The notes under the pieces were generated by a model that was not told the DNA's origin, ran no database searches, and was given only the letters and a program-made list of their open reading frames with translations. A DNA stretch of 64,000 nucleotides from positions 248,001 to 312,000 of the forward strand of contig SCRE01000014.1 of NCBI GenBank assembly GCA_004297935.1, written 5' to 3'. The DNA is from Microbacteriaceae bacterium (GTDB lineage Bacteria; Actinomycetota; Actinomycetes; Actinomycetales; Microbacteriaceae). Both the position numbers and the translations under genes were made by a program. This document shows, in pieces, positions 1 to 9,762 of the stretch (position 1 is the stretch's first letter; each line of letters starts with the position of its first letter).

Positions 1-557
1 AACACGGCATCCGGGTGGACGACGTTGACGCGGATCCCGCGCGCGCCGAGCTCAAGGGCGGCGACGCGAGCAAGCTGGGTTGCGCCTGCTTTCGCACAGG
101 AGTACGCGGCTGCGCCAGCGCCGGGTGCCAGGACGTTGCGGGACCCCACGACGACTATTGCGCCGCGCCCGTCTGTCAAGAGCGGGATTGTGCTTTGGAG
201 CATGATCAGGTGGCTTGTCAGGTTGACCGCGATGCTCTTCTGCCAATCCTGCATATCGAGGTCGGCGATGTTCTGCCCGGAGATGAACACGCCAGCATTG
301 GACACCACGCCGTCGATGCTTCCGTCCCCGGCGAATTCGGCCACCGTCGAGGCGATTCTCTTTTTGTCTGTGACATTGGCGACCACCCCTGAGTAGAGCG
401 GTGTGTCGAACGTCGTCGACACGGAAGGTGCCAAGTCGATCCCGAGCACTTTGGCACCTGCCTCGAGCAGGCGTTCCACGCACGCGTGTCCGATCCCGTT
501 GGCGGCCCCGGTCACGACGTATCTTTTGCCGTCGAAGTAGGACGCGTCAGACGGCAT
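1..557 (-). CDS. SDR-family NAD(P)-dependent oxidoreductase, C-terminus outside window
   Basis: Short-chain dehydrogenase/reductase that would oxidise or reduce a sugar, polyol or keto intermediate in the cytoplasm. The reading frame is open to base 1, so about 185 residues are visible and the C-terminus is missing. Seen: the nucleotide-binding motif TGAANGIG at residues 16-23, the SNAG segment of the fold, and the catalytic YSCAK motif with Tyr152 and Lys156. The ATG at 557-555 overlaps the end of the aldolase gene by 11 bases, so it is the last visible gene of the leftward operon. Its substrate cannot be read from the sequence; a role on an intermediate of the LsrF-like step is inferred. 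Confidence 0.88.
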   Translation of the reverse strand, partial: MPSDASYFDGKRYVVTGAANGIGHACVERLLEAGAKVLGIDLAPSVSTTFDTPLYSGVVANVTDKKRIASTVAEFAGDGSIDGVVSNAGVFISGQNIADLDMQDWQKSIAVNLTSHLIMLQSTIPLLTDGRGAIVVVGSRNVLAPGAGAAAYSCAKAGATQLARVAALELGARGIRVNVVHPDAV

Positions 558-1434
558 TGGCTTCGCCCTGCGCTTCCCGGTAGCTGTCGTATGCTTCTGC
601 GGCGCTCTTTCCTTCGTGGACGACCGTGTTGACGGCTTGGGCCATCGCTGTCGGAGCCTCGCTCTGGAAGATGTTGCGCCCCATGTCGAGACCGGCGGCG
701 CCTTCGGCGATAGCGCGTTCTGCCATCACCAGTGCGTCGAGTTCAGGGAGCTTCTTGCCGCCGGCGACTACGATCGGCACGGGACAGGTGGACACCATGG
801 TTTCGAAGCCGTCTTCGACGTAGTAGACCTTTATGATCTGGGCTCCGAGCTCCGCGCCGATCCTGCAGGCGAGGCGGAAGTACCGGGCGTCCCTGGTCAT
901 CTTTTTCCCGACGGCTACCACTCCCATGACGGGAATGCCGTAGCGCAGGCCAGCGTCGACGAGCCGGGTGAGGTTCCGCAGCGACTGGGTTTCGTTCTCG
1001 GAGCCGATGAACATCTGGACCGCGAGGGCCGAGGCGTTGATCCGGATTGCGTCCTCGATGGTCACGGCCAGGCGCTCGTCCGAGAGTTCGCGCAGCACGC
1101 TCGGCCCACCGGTCGCCCGCAGGACGACCGGCTTGTCGACGGTGGGGGAGACTGACGTCCGGATGGCTCCCCGGGTCGCCATGAGCGCGTCGATGTGCGG
1201 GAGGACCGGCGGGATTGCAAGGTCCAGCCGTTCGAGTCCGCTGGTCGGGCCTTGGAAGTAGCCGTGGTCGACGGCGAACATGACCGTCTTACCGGTGTCG
1301 GGACGGAAGATCCTGCTGAGCCGGTTCTTCGCACCCCAGTCCAGGGCGTTCGCCCCGCGGACGTGGAATCCCTGGGACGCCGTCGGAACATCCGTGTAAT
1401 AGTTGCGTGTCTCCACGGAGTCTTGTTCTGGCAT
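547..1434 (-). CDS. LsrF-like class I aldolase/thiolase (DeoC/FbaB superfamily)
   Basis: 295 residues, close to E. coli LsrF in length. The colinear signatures are GALDWG-like ([16 protein letters not shown]), [17 protein letters not shown], the lysine-bearing [22 protein letters not shown] and [12 protein letters not shown]. LsrF is known to transfer an acetyl group from 3-hydroxy-5-phospho-pentane-2,4-dione to CoA in autoinducer-2 processing; the wider family includes Schiff-base aldolases acting on phosphorylated sugars. Here it sits in an operon with a kinase, a SorC regulator and a sugar importer, as in lsr, but with dehydrogenases in place of LsrG. I therefore give the family, not the substrate. 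An AAGGAAG ribosome site precedes the ATG. Confidence 0.9.
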   Translation of the reverse strand: MPEQDSVETRNYYTDVPTASQGFHVRGANALDWGAKNRLSRIFRPDTGKTVMFAVDHGYFQGPTSGLERLDLAIPPVLPHIDALMATRGAIRTSVSPTVDKPVVLRATGGPSVLRELSDERLAVTIEDAIRINASALAVQMFIGSENETQSLRNLTRLVDAGLRYGIPVMGVVAVGKKMTRDARYFRLACRIGAELGAQIIKVYYVEDGFETMVSTCPVPIVVAGGKKLPELDALVMAERAIAEGAAGLDMGRNIFQSEAPTAMAQAVNTVVHEGKSAAEAYDSYREAQGEANAV

Positions 1435-1476
1435 AGCTTTTATCTTCCTTTTCTAGTTCGTTTCGCTGCTTGACTG

Positions 1477-2532
1477 TTATGTGGTCGGCTGGCTGCCTGG
1501 GATGATCGCAATTTTCAGCGCGTGTGGGCTTGCGATCAGATCGACGGCTTCGTGGAACTCGTCGAGCGCGAACCGGTGTGTGATGAGCTGTCCGGCCAGG
1601 ACGACTCCCGATTCGATCAGTCCGGCTGCACGACGCATGTCGGTCGACGTCGAGTTCGAGCTGCCTACTACGGCCAGTTCCTTGTAGTGGACGAGATTGG
1701 CGTCCACCTGCGCCGGCTGGTCGGACGGGAAACCGGCGAACAGGCTCACGCGGCCCTTGTTTCGCGCCAGGGCCAAGGCTTGGTTGACCAATACCGGGAT
1801 GCCGATGCACACGATGATCACGTCGGCGCCTTGTCCGCTCGTGTGGGCGGCGACGACCGCCTCGAGATCCTCGTTCGTCGGGTCGACGGTGACGTCCGCG
1901 CCGAAGCGGCGTGCGATCTCCCTGCGGTACTCGACTGGTTCGCTGACGATGACTGTCTTGGCCCCGCGCACTTTCGCGATGCGGGTATGGAGGAGGCCGA
2001 TGGCGCCTCCGCCGATGATCACGACGGCGTCGTCTACCGATACGTCGAGAATCTGCTGTCCGTGCAGTACGCACGACAGTGGCTCGACGAGGGACATAGC
2101 GACGGGGTCGGCCTCGGCGGAGTACGGGATGAGTGCGCCCTTGCGGACCGCGTCGGCAGGGACCGTGAGGTATTCGGCCAGGCCGCCGTCTACCTGGTGG
2201 CCGAGGACTCGCGCGTTCTGGCACTGGTGGAATCTGCCGCGCTGGCACTCTGTGCATGCACCGCAGGAGAATGTCGGTGTCACGCAGACCCGGTCGCCGA
2301 TCTCGATCCCCGAGGCTCCGGCTCCGAGTTCCAGGACTTCGGCAGAGACTTCGTGCCCTAGGATGCGTGGGGCGATCACCCCTTTCCGTTTGATGCCTCG
2401 TGCGATCCTAAGGTCCGTGCCGCAGATCGTGTTGCTCAGTACGCGCAGGAGCACGTCGCCGGGGTTCACCGGCGGCCGGTCGCGTTCCTGGACTTCTACC
2501 TCGCCGGGGGAGAGATACACAACTGCTTTCAT
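1477..2532 (-). CDS. Zinc-dependent medium-chain alcohol/polyol dehydrogenase
   Basis: 351-residue MDR-family dehydrogenase of the sorbitol/threonine dehydrogenase type. Seen: a catalytic-zinc cysteine in TICGTDLR, the GHE motif, the four-cysteine structural-zinc loop CGACTECQRGRFHQC, and the Rossmann motif GGGAIG. I chose the ATG at 2532 because AAGGGAAC lies just upstream; longer readings run back into the permease gene. It would oxidise a secondary hydroxyl of a polyol or sugar (or reduce the ketone) with NAD(P). It lies between the permease and the aldolase genes of the same operon. The substrate is unknown. Confidence 0.88.
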   Translation of the reverse strand: MKAVVYLSPGEVEVQERDRPPVNPGDVLLRVLSNTICGTDLRIARGIKRKGVIAPRILGHEVSAEVLELGAGASGIEIGDRVCVTPTFSCGACTECQRGRFHQCQNARVLGHQVDGGLAEYLTVPADAVRKGALIPYSAEADPVAMSLVEPLSCVLHGQQILDVSVDDAVVIIGGGAIGLLHTRIAKVRGAKTVIVSEPVEYRREIARRFGADVTVDPTNEDLEAVVAAHTSGQGADVIIVCIGIPVLVNQALALARNKGRVSLFAGFPSDQPAQVDANLVHYKELAVVGSSNSTSTDMRRAAGLIESGVVLAGQLITHRFALDEFHEAVDLIASPHALKIAIIPGSQPTT

Positions 2533-2570
2533 GCCGTTCCCTTCATGTTCAGCTTTCATTGCCGGGCTTG

Positions 2571-3563
2571 TCAGAAGAATCGGAGTTCTTCTTTCAGGAC
2601 TGCCAGCGCGACCGCGATGATGAGGATGATGCCCGTCACCGTCTGCTGTATCCACGTGTCCGCGCCGATCAGGTTCAGACCGTTGGCAACCACGCCGAGC
2701 AGGATCACCCCGATCACGCTTCCCAGCATGTTCGGCTGGCCCGGCCGGATGGTCGACATGCCGACGAACACCACTGTCAGCCCGACAAGCGTGTAAGAGT
2801 CACCGCCTGAGGGTTGTCCCGTCCCCAAGTAGGATGCGAGGATTATGCCGGCGAACGCGGCCAGTGCGGCCGAGCACACCAGGCCGGCCCCCCGATAGCG
2901 CTTGATGTGCACTCCTGTGAGCCGGGCCGCGGTTGAGTTGGTCCCCGTGGCGATCATGTAGCGGCCTGCTTTGGTCTTCTCGAGGACTATGTATCCGAGG
3001 ACCACGATGACCGCTGCGATGATCACTGACACGGGGACCAGGCCGAGGCGGCCTTGCCCGAGCATCTTGAAGCCGGTGGGCAGGGTGCCGTAGATGCTGG
3101 CTCCGCCTGAGTAGGCGAAATTGACGCCGATCGCTACCGCGGAAGTCCCGAGCGTGGCGATAAGCGAGGGTATGCGGAGCAGAGAGACCAACAGCGCGTT
3201 GAAGACGCCGAACGCGATCCCGACCACGACCGTCGCAGCGACCGCTGCCCATCCGCCCCAGTGTTGGTTCGCCATGAGTCCTGTGACGAGGATTCCTGCC
3301 AGGCTGGCCACGGAACCCGTCGAGAGGTCGAACTCCCCGGATGCTAGGGCCAACGTGAGTCCTGTGGCGAGGATGGCGAGGACGGCGGACTGCTGGAGCA
3401 CGTTCGCGAGGTTCGTTGCCGACATGAACCTGGGATTCGCCGCAGCAAACCCGATGATCACGAGGGCGAGGAATACGACCGTGCCGTACTTCGAAAGCAG
3501 GTCCTTGACCGGGAGCCCCGTCTTCCGGGTAGTTGGTGCCGAGGGCATTATGGTTTCGCTCAT
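2571..3563 (-). CDS. Sugar ABC transporter permease (RbsC/LsrC family)
   Basis: About 330 residues of hydrophobic segments typical of the BPD_transp_2 family of carbohydrate importers. It has the family landmark LALASGEFDLSTGSV, the coupling-region equivalent of the RbsC 'GGxDLSVGS' segment. The ATG at 3563 overlaps the stop of the ATPase gene as TGATG; a GTG one codon earlier is also possible, and GAGG lies at suitable distance. Only one permease gene is present, so the channel is presumably a homodimer, unlike the LsrC/LsrD pair. It acts with the adjacent ATPase and binding protein. Confidence 0.92.
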   Translation of the reverse strand: MSETIMPSAPTTRKTGLPVKDLLSKYGTVVFLALVIIGFAAANPRFMSATNLANVLQQSAVLAILATGLTLALASGEFDLSTGSVASLAGILVTGLMANQHWGGWAAVAATVVVGIAFGVFNALLVSLLRIPSLIATLGTSAVAIGVNFAYSGGASIYGTLPTGFKMLGQGRLGLVPVSVIIAAVIVVLGYIVLEKTKAGRYMIATGTNSTAARLTGVHIKRYRGAGLVCSAALAAFAGIILASYLGTGQPSGGDSYTLVGLTVVFVGMSTIRPGQPNMLGSVIGVILLGVVANGLNLIGADTWIQQTVTGIILIIAVALAVLKEELRFF

Positions 3564-5158
3564 CACTGGTTACCTCTTGAGGAATCTGTCCCGGCCTTCG
3601 TAGTTGGCGTAGCGGATGGCACGGGCTCTGGGGTATGTGTCTGGGAGAGCATCCGGCCGACGATGCGCTCCCGGTTTGTCGGCTCTGCCGGGAGTACGCC
3701 GACGACTGTGCCCTCACGCATTATGTAGATCCGGTCGGTCATGCCGATGAGCTCGTCGAGGTCGGAGGAAGCGACGAGCACTGCACTGCCCTGGTCTGCG
3801 AGGTTGCAGATCTCGGCGGCGATCTCGGGTTTCGTGCGCACGTCGATCCCTTCGGTGGGCTCGTCGAAGCAGAACACGGCCCCGGATCTCTCCTGGGCTT
3901 GGCCTGCGACGCGGGCGAACACGACCTTCTGCTGGTTCCCTCCAGACAGCGATGACACTCGTGCGGACATGGATGGGGCTTTCACTTTGAGGGGCCCAGT
4001 GAGTTCTTTGACGAGTTTTGACTCCCTTGAGCCCAGTGTGAACCAGCCCTTTGACGCGCGGTCGAGGTTTCCCATGCTCACGTTCTCCCGGATCGAGAGC
4101 CTTTCCCAGATTCCTTTGACTTGCCGCTTTTCCGGGAGGAGGACCAGCCGGTCCCCTCGTGCGGCTGCCGGGCTGCGGTAGTGCACTGGCTTGCCGCGTA
4201 AGACGAGCGACCGGTTGGCACTGGGCCGCGACCCACTGACGAACTCGATCAGCTCGGTGCATCCAGAGCCGACAACGCCCGCCAACCCTACGACTTCGCC
4301 CGCACGGAGTGTGAGGGGGCTTTCGCCCGGCCGGGTGCTGTGTACTTCGACAACCGCGTCGCCCGGGGAGTAGTTGACCTTGCGATAGAAGGCACTGACG
4401 TTTTCCTCGCCGACGATGTCGGTGACGACACCGGATATGTCGGACTCGACGACCTTCCGGTCGGAGACGACGCGTCCATCCCGCAGGCACACGATGCGGT
4501 CGCAGATACGGAAGACCTCATCGAGTTGGTGGGATACGAAGAGGATCGCTAGCCCGGTCTCTTTCAGCTTGGCGATGAGCGCAAAGAGTGTCTCACGTTC
4601 CTGCTGACTGAGGGCGGCCGTAGGTTCGTCGAGCAGCAGCACGGATCCTGGGGATCGCAAGCCCTTGAGGATATCGACCATTTGGAGTTCACCAGCACCC
4701 AGGTCGTCGATGTTGGCTTGCGGCCGTATGTCGACCCCGAACTGGTTGGCCAGGTCGTACACCAGCTTGACGATCTGCTTGCGTGAGATCAGCCCTGCCG
4801 TGCTCGGCTCGTTGCCCAGCATTACATTGTCGGCGACGGTCAAGTGCGAAATAAGGGTGCGGTGCTGGTGCACCACCTTCAGCCCGGCCGCTTCGGCGTC
4901 TGCAGGCAGCTTGGGCGAGTAGTCGGAGCCAGCGAGCCGCATCGAGCCGTGGGTGGCTTTCTCCGCTCCCGACAGGATGTTGACCAGCGTCGACTTGCCC
5001 GCGCCGTTGAGCCCGAGCAATGCTACGACTTCGCCGGGGAATAGCTGAAGATCAACGTTGTCTAGGGCTTTCACGACACCGTAGATCTTCGTGATGCCGT
5101 TCGCGTCGAGGACGGGCTCTTCGGTGCGGGCCTGGATGCCGAGTGAGTCGGCACTCAT
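3563..5158 (-). CDS. Sugar ABC transporter ATP-binding protein, tandem (RbsA/LsrA family)
   Basis: 531 residues with two fused nucleotide-binding domains. The first has Walker A GLNGAGKST at residues 49-57, a signature region at GAGELQMVDI and Walker B LLLDEPTAAL. The second has signature LSGGNQQKVV and Walker B-like FCFDEPTEGID, while its Walker A position reads VVGSGCTEL. That degenerate second site is usual in this family. It energises import through the downstream permease. Its ATG overlaps the stop of the binding-protein gene by four bases, indicating translational coupling. Length and architecture are complete. Confidence 0.95.
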   Translation of the reverse strand: MSADSLGIQARTEEPVLDANGITKIYGVVKALDNVDLQLFPGEVVALLGLNGAGKSTLVNILSGAEKATHGSMRLAGSDYSPKLPADAEAAGLKVVHQHRTLISHLTVADNVMLGNEPSTAGLISRKQIVKLVYDLANQFGVDIRPQANIDDLGAGELQMVDILKGLRSPGSVLLLDEPTAALSQQERETLFALIAKLKETGLAILFVSHQLDEVFRICDRIVCLRDGRVVSDRKVVESDISGVVTDIVGEENVSAFYRKVNYSPGDAVVEVHSTRPGESPLTLRAGEVVGLAGVVGSGCTELIEFVSGSRPSANRSLVLRGKPVHYRSPAAARGDRLVLLPEKRQVKGIWERLSIRENVSMGNLDRASKGWFTLGSRESKLVKELTGPLKVKAPSMSARVSSLSGGNQQKVVFARVAGQAQERSGAVFCFDEPTEGIDVRTKPEIAAEICNLADQGSAVLVASSDLDELIGMTDRIYIMREGTVVGVLPAEPTNRERIVGRMLSQTHTPEPVPSATPTTKAGTDSSRGNQ

Positions 5159-6333
5159 GACATCCCTGCGGCCTTCATCGCGGAGTCACGCATTAGGTAG
5201 TTGAAGTCTGTGGCCTTCCACGGCAGGATTCCCGCTTTCGGCAGGTTTGCGCCGACGACGAGTTCTGGACTCGGCGTTGCGATCTGGGTGACGGGGACGA
5301 CCTCGCGGGCAGGCTTACCCTCGGCTGCAATCTGCCCCATGACGAGGGCTGCGAGTGGCGACCAGAGCTCGAATGCCTGGGCAGCCGTGTAGACCTGAGG
5401 GTAGTTCTTGGCCTTCATCTTCTCAACGGCGCCGGCGGTGCCGTCCGCCCCAATGACAAACACGTCATTGACGTCTTTCCCAGCCCGGGACAGCGCTTCG
5501 GCGGCGGCTTCCGCTGGCTCGTCCCACGGGCACCAAATCGCGTCGAGCTTGTCGCCGTGGCGTGAAATCCAGTCCTGGACGGTGTTCAAGCTGGTCTCGT
5601 AAAAGCCGGTGTATTCGATGACCTTGGTGTCGAGCACATTGATCCACTGGTTGTCTTTGAGCGCGGCGTCGAGTACGCGGCCGCGGCGTAGGGTCCCATG
5701 GTGGAAGTTCGCGTAGATGACGCAGATGTTGGCGGCCGGTTTCCCCTTGGACTGCAGCCGGTTGATCAAATAGTCGGCCATCCCGCCGCCGATGTTGTAG
5801 TTGTTGGAGGTGATGTCGCACACGGCCGGGGCGAAGTAGCCGGAATCGATCGTCAACAGCGGGACGCCGCTCTTCGCCACGGCCTGAAGGGCGGCTTGGG
5901 CGGACGTCAGGGTGCCGTATCCGACGACCATGCCGTCGACGCCGGCCGTGGCCGAGTCCGTCATCATCGATGAGAGCGTTCCCGGGTCCCCTTTGGCGTC
6001 TTGGATGCGCAGATCCCACGGAAGGTTCTCGTCCTTCACGTACTTTTTGAACGCGTCGACCGAGTGCTGGTCGCTTTGTGCGCTGAGTTGCTGCATCACG
6101 AGGGCGATTGTGAGCTTCTTGGACCGCGCTTTGGCAGACAACGGCTGGAAATTCGTCAGCCCCGAACCCGAGCCTCCGCCACCGGTGGCCGCTGCGACCG
6201 TTTTCGACGGCGTGCCTGCCCCGGTGTCGAGGGTGCATGCGGCTAGTCCGGCGCTTATCGCCGCGGCGCCTCCTCCGAGCAGGAAGCCCCTGCGTCCGAG
6301 GGATGCCATCTTAGACTTCGTTATCTCGTGCAT
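5155..6333 (-). CDS. Sugar ABC transporter substrate-binding lipoprotein
   Basis: 392-residue type 1 periplasmic-binding-fold protein. The N-terminus has a twin-arginine RRGFLLGG motif at residues 14-21 followed by a lipobox LAAC with the lipidated Cys at 33, so export by Tat and membrane anchoring are likely. The mature part has the two-lobe sugar-binding pattern, with LTIALVMQQ at the start and VDGMVVGYGT, LLTIDSGY and VFVIGADGTA segments later. A strong AAGGAG site precedes the ATG. As the first transporter gene it delivers the ligand to the permease/ATPase downstream. The ligand is not deducible; sugar, polyol or furanosyl-borate-like are all possible. Confidence 0.92.
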   Translation of the reverse strand: MHEITKSKMASLGRRGFLLGGGAAAISAGLAACTLDTGAGTPSKTVAAATGGGGSGSGLTNFQPLSAKARSKKLTIALVMQQLSAQSDQHSVDAFKKYVKDENLPWDLRIQDAKGDPGTLSSMMTDSATAGVDGMVVGYGTLTSAQAALQAVAKSGVPLLTIDSGYFAPAVCDITSNNYNIGGGMADYLINRLQSKGKPAANICVIYANFHHGTLRRGRVLDAALKDNQWINVLDTKVIEYTGFYETSLNTVQDWISRHGDKLDAIWCPWDEPAEAAAEALSRAGKDVNDVFVIGADGTAGAVEKMKAKNYPQVYTAAQAFELWSPLAALVMGQIAAEGKPAREVVPVTQIATPSPELVVGANLPKAGILPWKATDFNYLMRDSAMKAAGMS

Positions 6334-6372
6334 TGCATTTCTCCTTGGTAGCGGTTTTCGGGTTGAAGCGTC

Positions 6373-7395
6373 TCAGTGTTCAGGGCGTGATGAGAGCGAA
6401 GAGCCTGACGATGCGCCGATCGGCGCATCGTCGGCGGTGAGTAGCAGGGCTGCGGCCGCCATGTCGGTGACGAGTACGTTGATGTGCCCGCCGAGGGCCG
6501 CGGCGCGGATGATGGGGACCTTTTGCTCCCCGTATGCGACACCGATGACGTGGCGGATCTCGGCGAGGCGCGGCAGGGGGAGACCGATGATCCTGTCCGA
6601 CAGTGCGGACTCGACCGGTGCGCCGGACGAATCGATAAGGCTGCCGCACACGTCTCCGACCGCCCCGGCACTGGTTGCCATCTCGACATCGCGGTCCGAT
6701 ATGAACCCAGCTTTGTAGAGTGCCGACGACGCCGGGTCCATCGTCCCGAGTCCGACCAGGGCGCAGTCTGCGTGCGCTGCCTCGTTGAGTGTGCGGGCGA
6801 TCGAGGACTGCTGTAAGAGTGCATGGGCGAAGTCGGCGTCGTCAACGACGAGGGGGGCGTTGAGGAATGAGTAGCCTCCGCCGAGCTGCCCGGCCGCCAG
6901 GCGGGCGAGGACCACCCCGTCGTTCACCGCGTCGCTTGAGCCCATTGAGCCGATCATCTGGATCACGTGGGTGCTCGCACCCTTGATGGGGCGCAAGTTC
7001 TCGACCACGTTGCGTATGGTGTGGCCCCAGCACATGGCAAATCTTGTGGCACCGGCGAGGTGTGACTCGACGCAGACTGCGCCGAGCCGCCCGAACGCAA
7101 GGGCTGCGTCTGCCGAGTCGGCTACGTTGCGTGCGAGGACCCAAGCCTCGCGCAGCCCGAACCGTCGTAGCAGTTCGCGCTCAAGTTCGGCGTCGCGTGG
7201 GAACGGATGCTTGATCCGCACTTCCACGACCCCAGATTGCACCGCTTCATGAAGCATCCTGGAGACAGTCGAGTTGGAGACGTGGATGACGTCCGCGATC
7301 TGCTTCTGGTCCATCCCCTCGAGGTAGTACAGTTCGGCCACATGCGCTAGCTCCTCGGTCGGCCGGGAGCGCCTGGAATTGCCCGCGGTGGTCAC
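6373..7395 (-). CDS. SorC-family transcriptional regulator with sugar-binding domain
   Basis: 340 residues. An N-terminal helix-turn-helix (QKQIADVIHVSNSTVSRML, about residues 25-43) is followed by the SorC/LsrR phosphosugar-sensing domain. The start is GTG at 7395: GGAGG lies six bases upstream, and the GTGA overlaps the kinase stop. SorC proteins usually respond to the phosphorylated form of the transported compound made by the kinase of the same operon; the neighbouring FGGY kinase fits. Candidate operators lie upstream of the operon at 9772-9807. LsrR belongs to the same family, strengthening the parallel with lsr loci. Confidence 0.92.
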   Translation of the reverse strand: MTTAGNSRRSRPTEELAHVAELYYLEGMDQKQIADVIHVSNSTVSRMLHEAVQSGVVEVRIKHPFPRDAELERELLRRFGLREAWVLARNVADSADAALAFGRLGAVCVESHLAGATRFAMCWGHTIRNVVENLRPIKGASTHVIQMIGSMGSSDAVNDGVVLARLAAGQLGGGYSFLNAPLVVDDADFAHALLQQSSIARTLNEAAHADCALVGLGTMDPASSALYKAGFISDRDVEMATSAGAVGDVCGSLIDSSGAPVESALSDRIIGLPLPRLAEIRHVIGVAYGEQKVPIIRAAALGGHINVLVTDMAAAALLLTADDAPIGASSGSSLSSRPEH

Positions 7396-8951
7396 TGTCT
7401 GCCTCCAGCGGACTGCGGTGGCCGTTGTTGCACTGCCAGAAAATGCAAAACGTCGGCAAGCTGACCGTAGCATCGGCGGTAGGCGTCGAAAAACGGCCGG
7501 TAAGCGTCGTGGGCACGGGTGCTTGGCTCGACCGTGTATGAGGCGCGCACCATGCTCGAGACGGCCTGCGAGAGGGAAGAGAAAACCCCCGCCCCGCTGA
7601 GCCCGAGGATTCCTGCTCCGAGTGCGACGGCTTCGGGCACTTGGTTGACGGTGATCGGGATACCCGAGACGTCGGCGTGGAGTTGCAGCCAAAGGCTGCT
7701 GTTGACGGCACCGCCACATGCCACGACCTGGTCGATCTTGTGTCCTTGCTCTCTTATCTTCCGGATCGTGTTCTCTGTACCGAAGCAGACGGACTCGATC
7801 AGCGCACGGAATATGTGCTGCTTCTGGTGGCTCAGGGTTAGCCCGGCGATCACGCCGCGTGAGTTGCCGTCGGTATACGGGGTGCGGTTCCCCTGCCAGT
7901 GGTCGAGCACGAGGAGCCCGTCGGAGCCGGGAGGTAGCTCTGCCGCTTTGCTCGACATACTCTCGAAGAACTCGCCGGCCGGTTTACCGTCGCCGATGAG
8001 GCGGCGGTACCACTCGAGCATCGACCCTGTGGAGGCTTGTCCTCCTTCGATCGTGTACTGGCCCTGGATTGTCACGTCCGGGTATGCGCCGAACAGTCCG
8101 GCAGCATGCACGCGGCGGTCGCTTTGTAGGAGCACGAGGTGCGAGGAACCTGTGACCAGCGCCATCGCACCGGGGGCGATCGTGCCCATGCCTATCTGCC
8201 CGACGAACGCGTCGGCTCCTCCGGTGACAACGCCGACTGTTGCCGGCAGGCCGAGTTCTTCCTGTGCAGCTTTGCTCAGGCCGCCGATGCGCGTTCCCAT
8301 CGGGAGGACGGTGTCAGGAAACTTCCCGGTGAGATCATCCAGCCCTATGGCGCCGAGCAGCTTCTTGGGCCATCCTCCGGCCGCCGAGTCGTAATAGCAG
8401 CGGATTCCCGCGGTGTTCAGAGATGCGGTCTTCTCGCCGCTGAGCCGCCACGCGATGTAGTCGACATACTCAGCCAGCCAAGCCGTGCGTTCGTATACAT
8501 CCGGCAGGTGCCGGGCGATCCAGAGGGCTTTGGACGGCAGCCACTCGGGTGAGGCCTGCTGGCCCCCAGACAGGTGCAACGAATCACATCCTGTGGCCGC
8601 CACCTCTGCAGCCTCCTCTGCGGCGCGGACGTCCATCCAGATGATCGCGGGCGCCAGTGGTCGCCCTGCGTCATCGAGGCAGACCAGCGAGCAGCTCGTC
8701 GCACCCATCGCTATCGCGGCAATCTGATCGCTCGTTATCCCCGAACGCGCGAGTGCCTGGCGGATTCCGGAGACTACGGCCTGCCACCAGTCTTCCGGGT
8801 CCTGTTCTGCCCAGCCGGGGTGCGGAAACGTGGTCCTGTATTCCGCACGTGTGTAAACGACAGGCCGACCAGAGGTGTCGAAGATGCCGACCCGAAGCCC
8901 CTCCGTACCCCCGTCGAGACCGATCACATACGGTGCCGCTGATGTCACCAC
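7392..8951 (-). CDS. FGGY-family carbohydrate kinase
   Basis: 519 residues, full length for the FGGY family. Seen: phosphate-1 motif GLDGGTEGLRVGIFD near the N-terminus, WMDVRA in the substrate-domain region, and the C-terminal ATPase elements GGADAFVGQIGMG and CGGAVNSSLWLQLHADV. It should phosphorylate the imported sugar or polyol, trapping it and generating the SorC ligand. The family contains ribulokinases, xylulokinases, erythritol kinases and LsrK, and I cannot choose among them. The GTG start at 8951 (or the adjacent GTG at 8948) overlaps the SDR stop. Translational coupling runs on to the regulator. Confidence 0.92.
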   Translation of the reverse strand: MVTSAAPYVIGLDGGTEGLRVGIFDTSGRPVVYTRAEYRTTFPHPGWAEQDPEDWWQAVVSGIRQALARSGITSDQIAAIAMGATSCSLVCLDDAGRPLAPAIIWMDVRAAEEAAEVAATGCDSLHLSGGQQASPEWLPSKALWIARHLPDVYERTAWLAEYVDYIAWRLSGEKTASLNTAGIRCYYDSAAGGWPKKLLGAIGLDDLTGKFPDTVLPMGTRIGGLSKAAQEELGLPATVGVVTGGADAFVGQIGMGTIAPGAMALVTGSSHLVLLQSDRRVHAAGLFGAYPDVTIQGQYTIEGGQASTGSMLEWYRRLIGDGKPAGEFFESMSSKAAELPPGSDGLLVLDHWQGNRTPYTDGNSRGVIAGLTLSHQKQHIFRALIESVCFGTENTIRKIREQGHKIDQVVACGGAVNSSLWLQLHADVSGIPITVNQVPEAVALGAGILGLSGAGVFSSLSQAVSSMVRASYTVEPSTRAHDAYRPFFDAYRRCYGQLADVLHFLAVQQRPPQSAGGRQ

Positions 8952-9709
8952 AGGGTGTACCCCCCGTCGACGATCAAGTCGTGGCCAGTCACGTACCGTG
9001 CCTTGTTGGAGAGGAGGAACTCATAAGCTCCAATGACGTCGTCGACCGCTGCCAGGCGACCCAACGGCACTAGGTTCGCCCACCCCTCGCGTAGATCGGC
9101 CAGGTCCGGGGACTCGACCAGCGGCGTGCGGACGTATCCAGGGCTGACGGAGTTCACTCGGATGCCGTGCCGGGCCCACTCAGCCGCCAGCGTTCGGGTT
9201 AAGGCGACAGCTGCCGCTTTCGACGCGTTGTACGCCACCTGCTGTTGAGGGTGCACAACGATTCTTGCGGCCATGGATGCCGTGTTGACGATAGAGCCGG
9301 CGATGTTGGCATTAATGAAATAGGAGCCGACGGTACGTGCGCAAAGGAAGAGGGCGCACAAGTTCACGTCGATGACGCGACGGAAGTCGTTGTACGATGT
9401 CTGCTCTGCCGGTCCGTTCGACACGATTCCGGCATTGTTGACCAAACCCTCGAGTCCGCCCAATCCATCAATGGCTGCGGCGATCACATCGGTGGCCTGA
9501 GCTTCGACCGTCAGGTCCGCAACATAAGCCAGGGCTCCGTGTCCAAGTTCGTCGGCGGCCGCGTGAGCCCGATCCCTGTTGACATCAATGACGGCAACTC
9601 GCGTGCCGCCCGAGACGAGTGCAGCGGCAACCCCGAAGCCGATGCCCTGCGCACCGCCTGTAACGATCACCCGCTCGGCGACGCCGTCCTGGCGTAAGTC
9701 GTCAGACAA
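8945..9709 (-). CDS. SDR-family oxidoreductase, first gene of the sugar operon
   Basis: 254-residue classical short-chain dehydrogenase. It has TGGAQGIGFGVA near residue 20, the NNAG motif, catalytic YNASK, and the C-terminal GHDLIVDGGYTLW that is typical of 3-ketoacyl-reductase/polyol-dehydrogenase folds. The start is a TTG at 9709 preceded by AAGGAGG; no ATG fits. It shares only fold-level features with the second SDR at the other end of the operon. It probably carries out an NAD(P)-linked step on the transported compound or its keto form. Confidence 0.92.
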   Translation of the reverse strand: MSDDLRQDGVAERVIVTGGAQGIGFGVAAALVSGGTRVAVIDVNRDRAHAAADELGHGALAYVADLTVEAQATDVIAAAIDGLGGLEGLVNNAGIVSNGPAEQTSYNDFRRVIDVNLCALFLCARTVGSYFINANIAGSIVNTASMAARIVVHPQQQVAYNASKAAAVALTRTLAAEWARHGIRVNSVSPGYVRTPLVESPDLADLREGWANLVPLGRLAAVDDVIGAYEFLLSNKARYVTGHDLIVDGGYTLW

Positions 9710-9762
9710 ACAGATCCACCTCCTTGTGCGTTGGTTTCCGACTCCTCGAGAGTAGGCACACC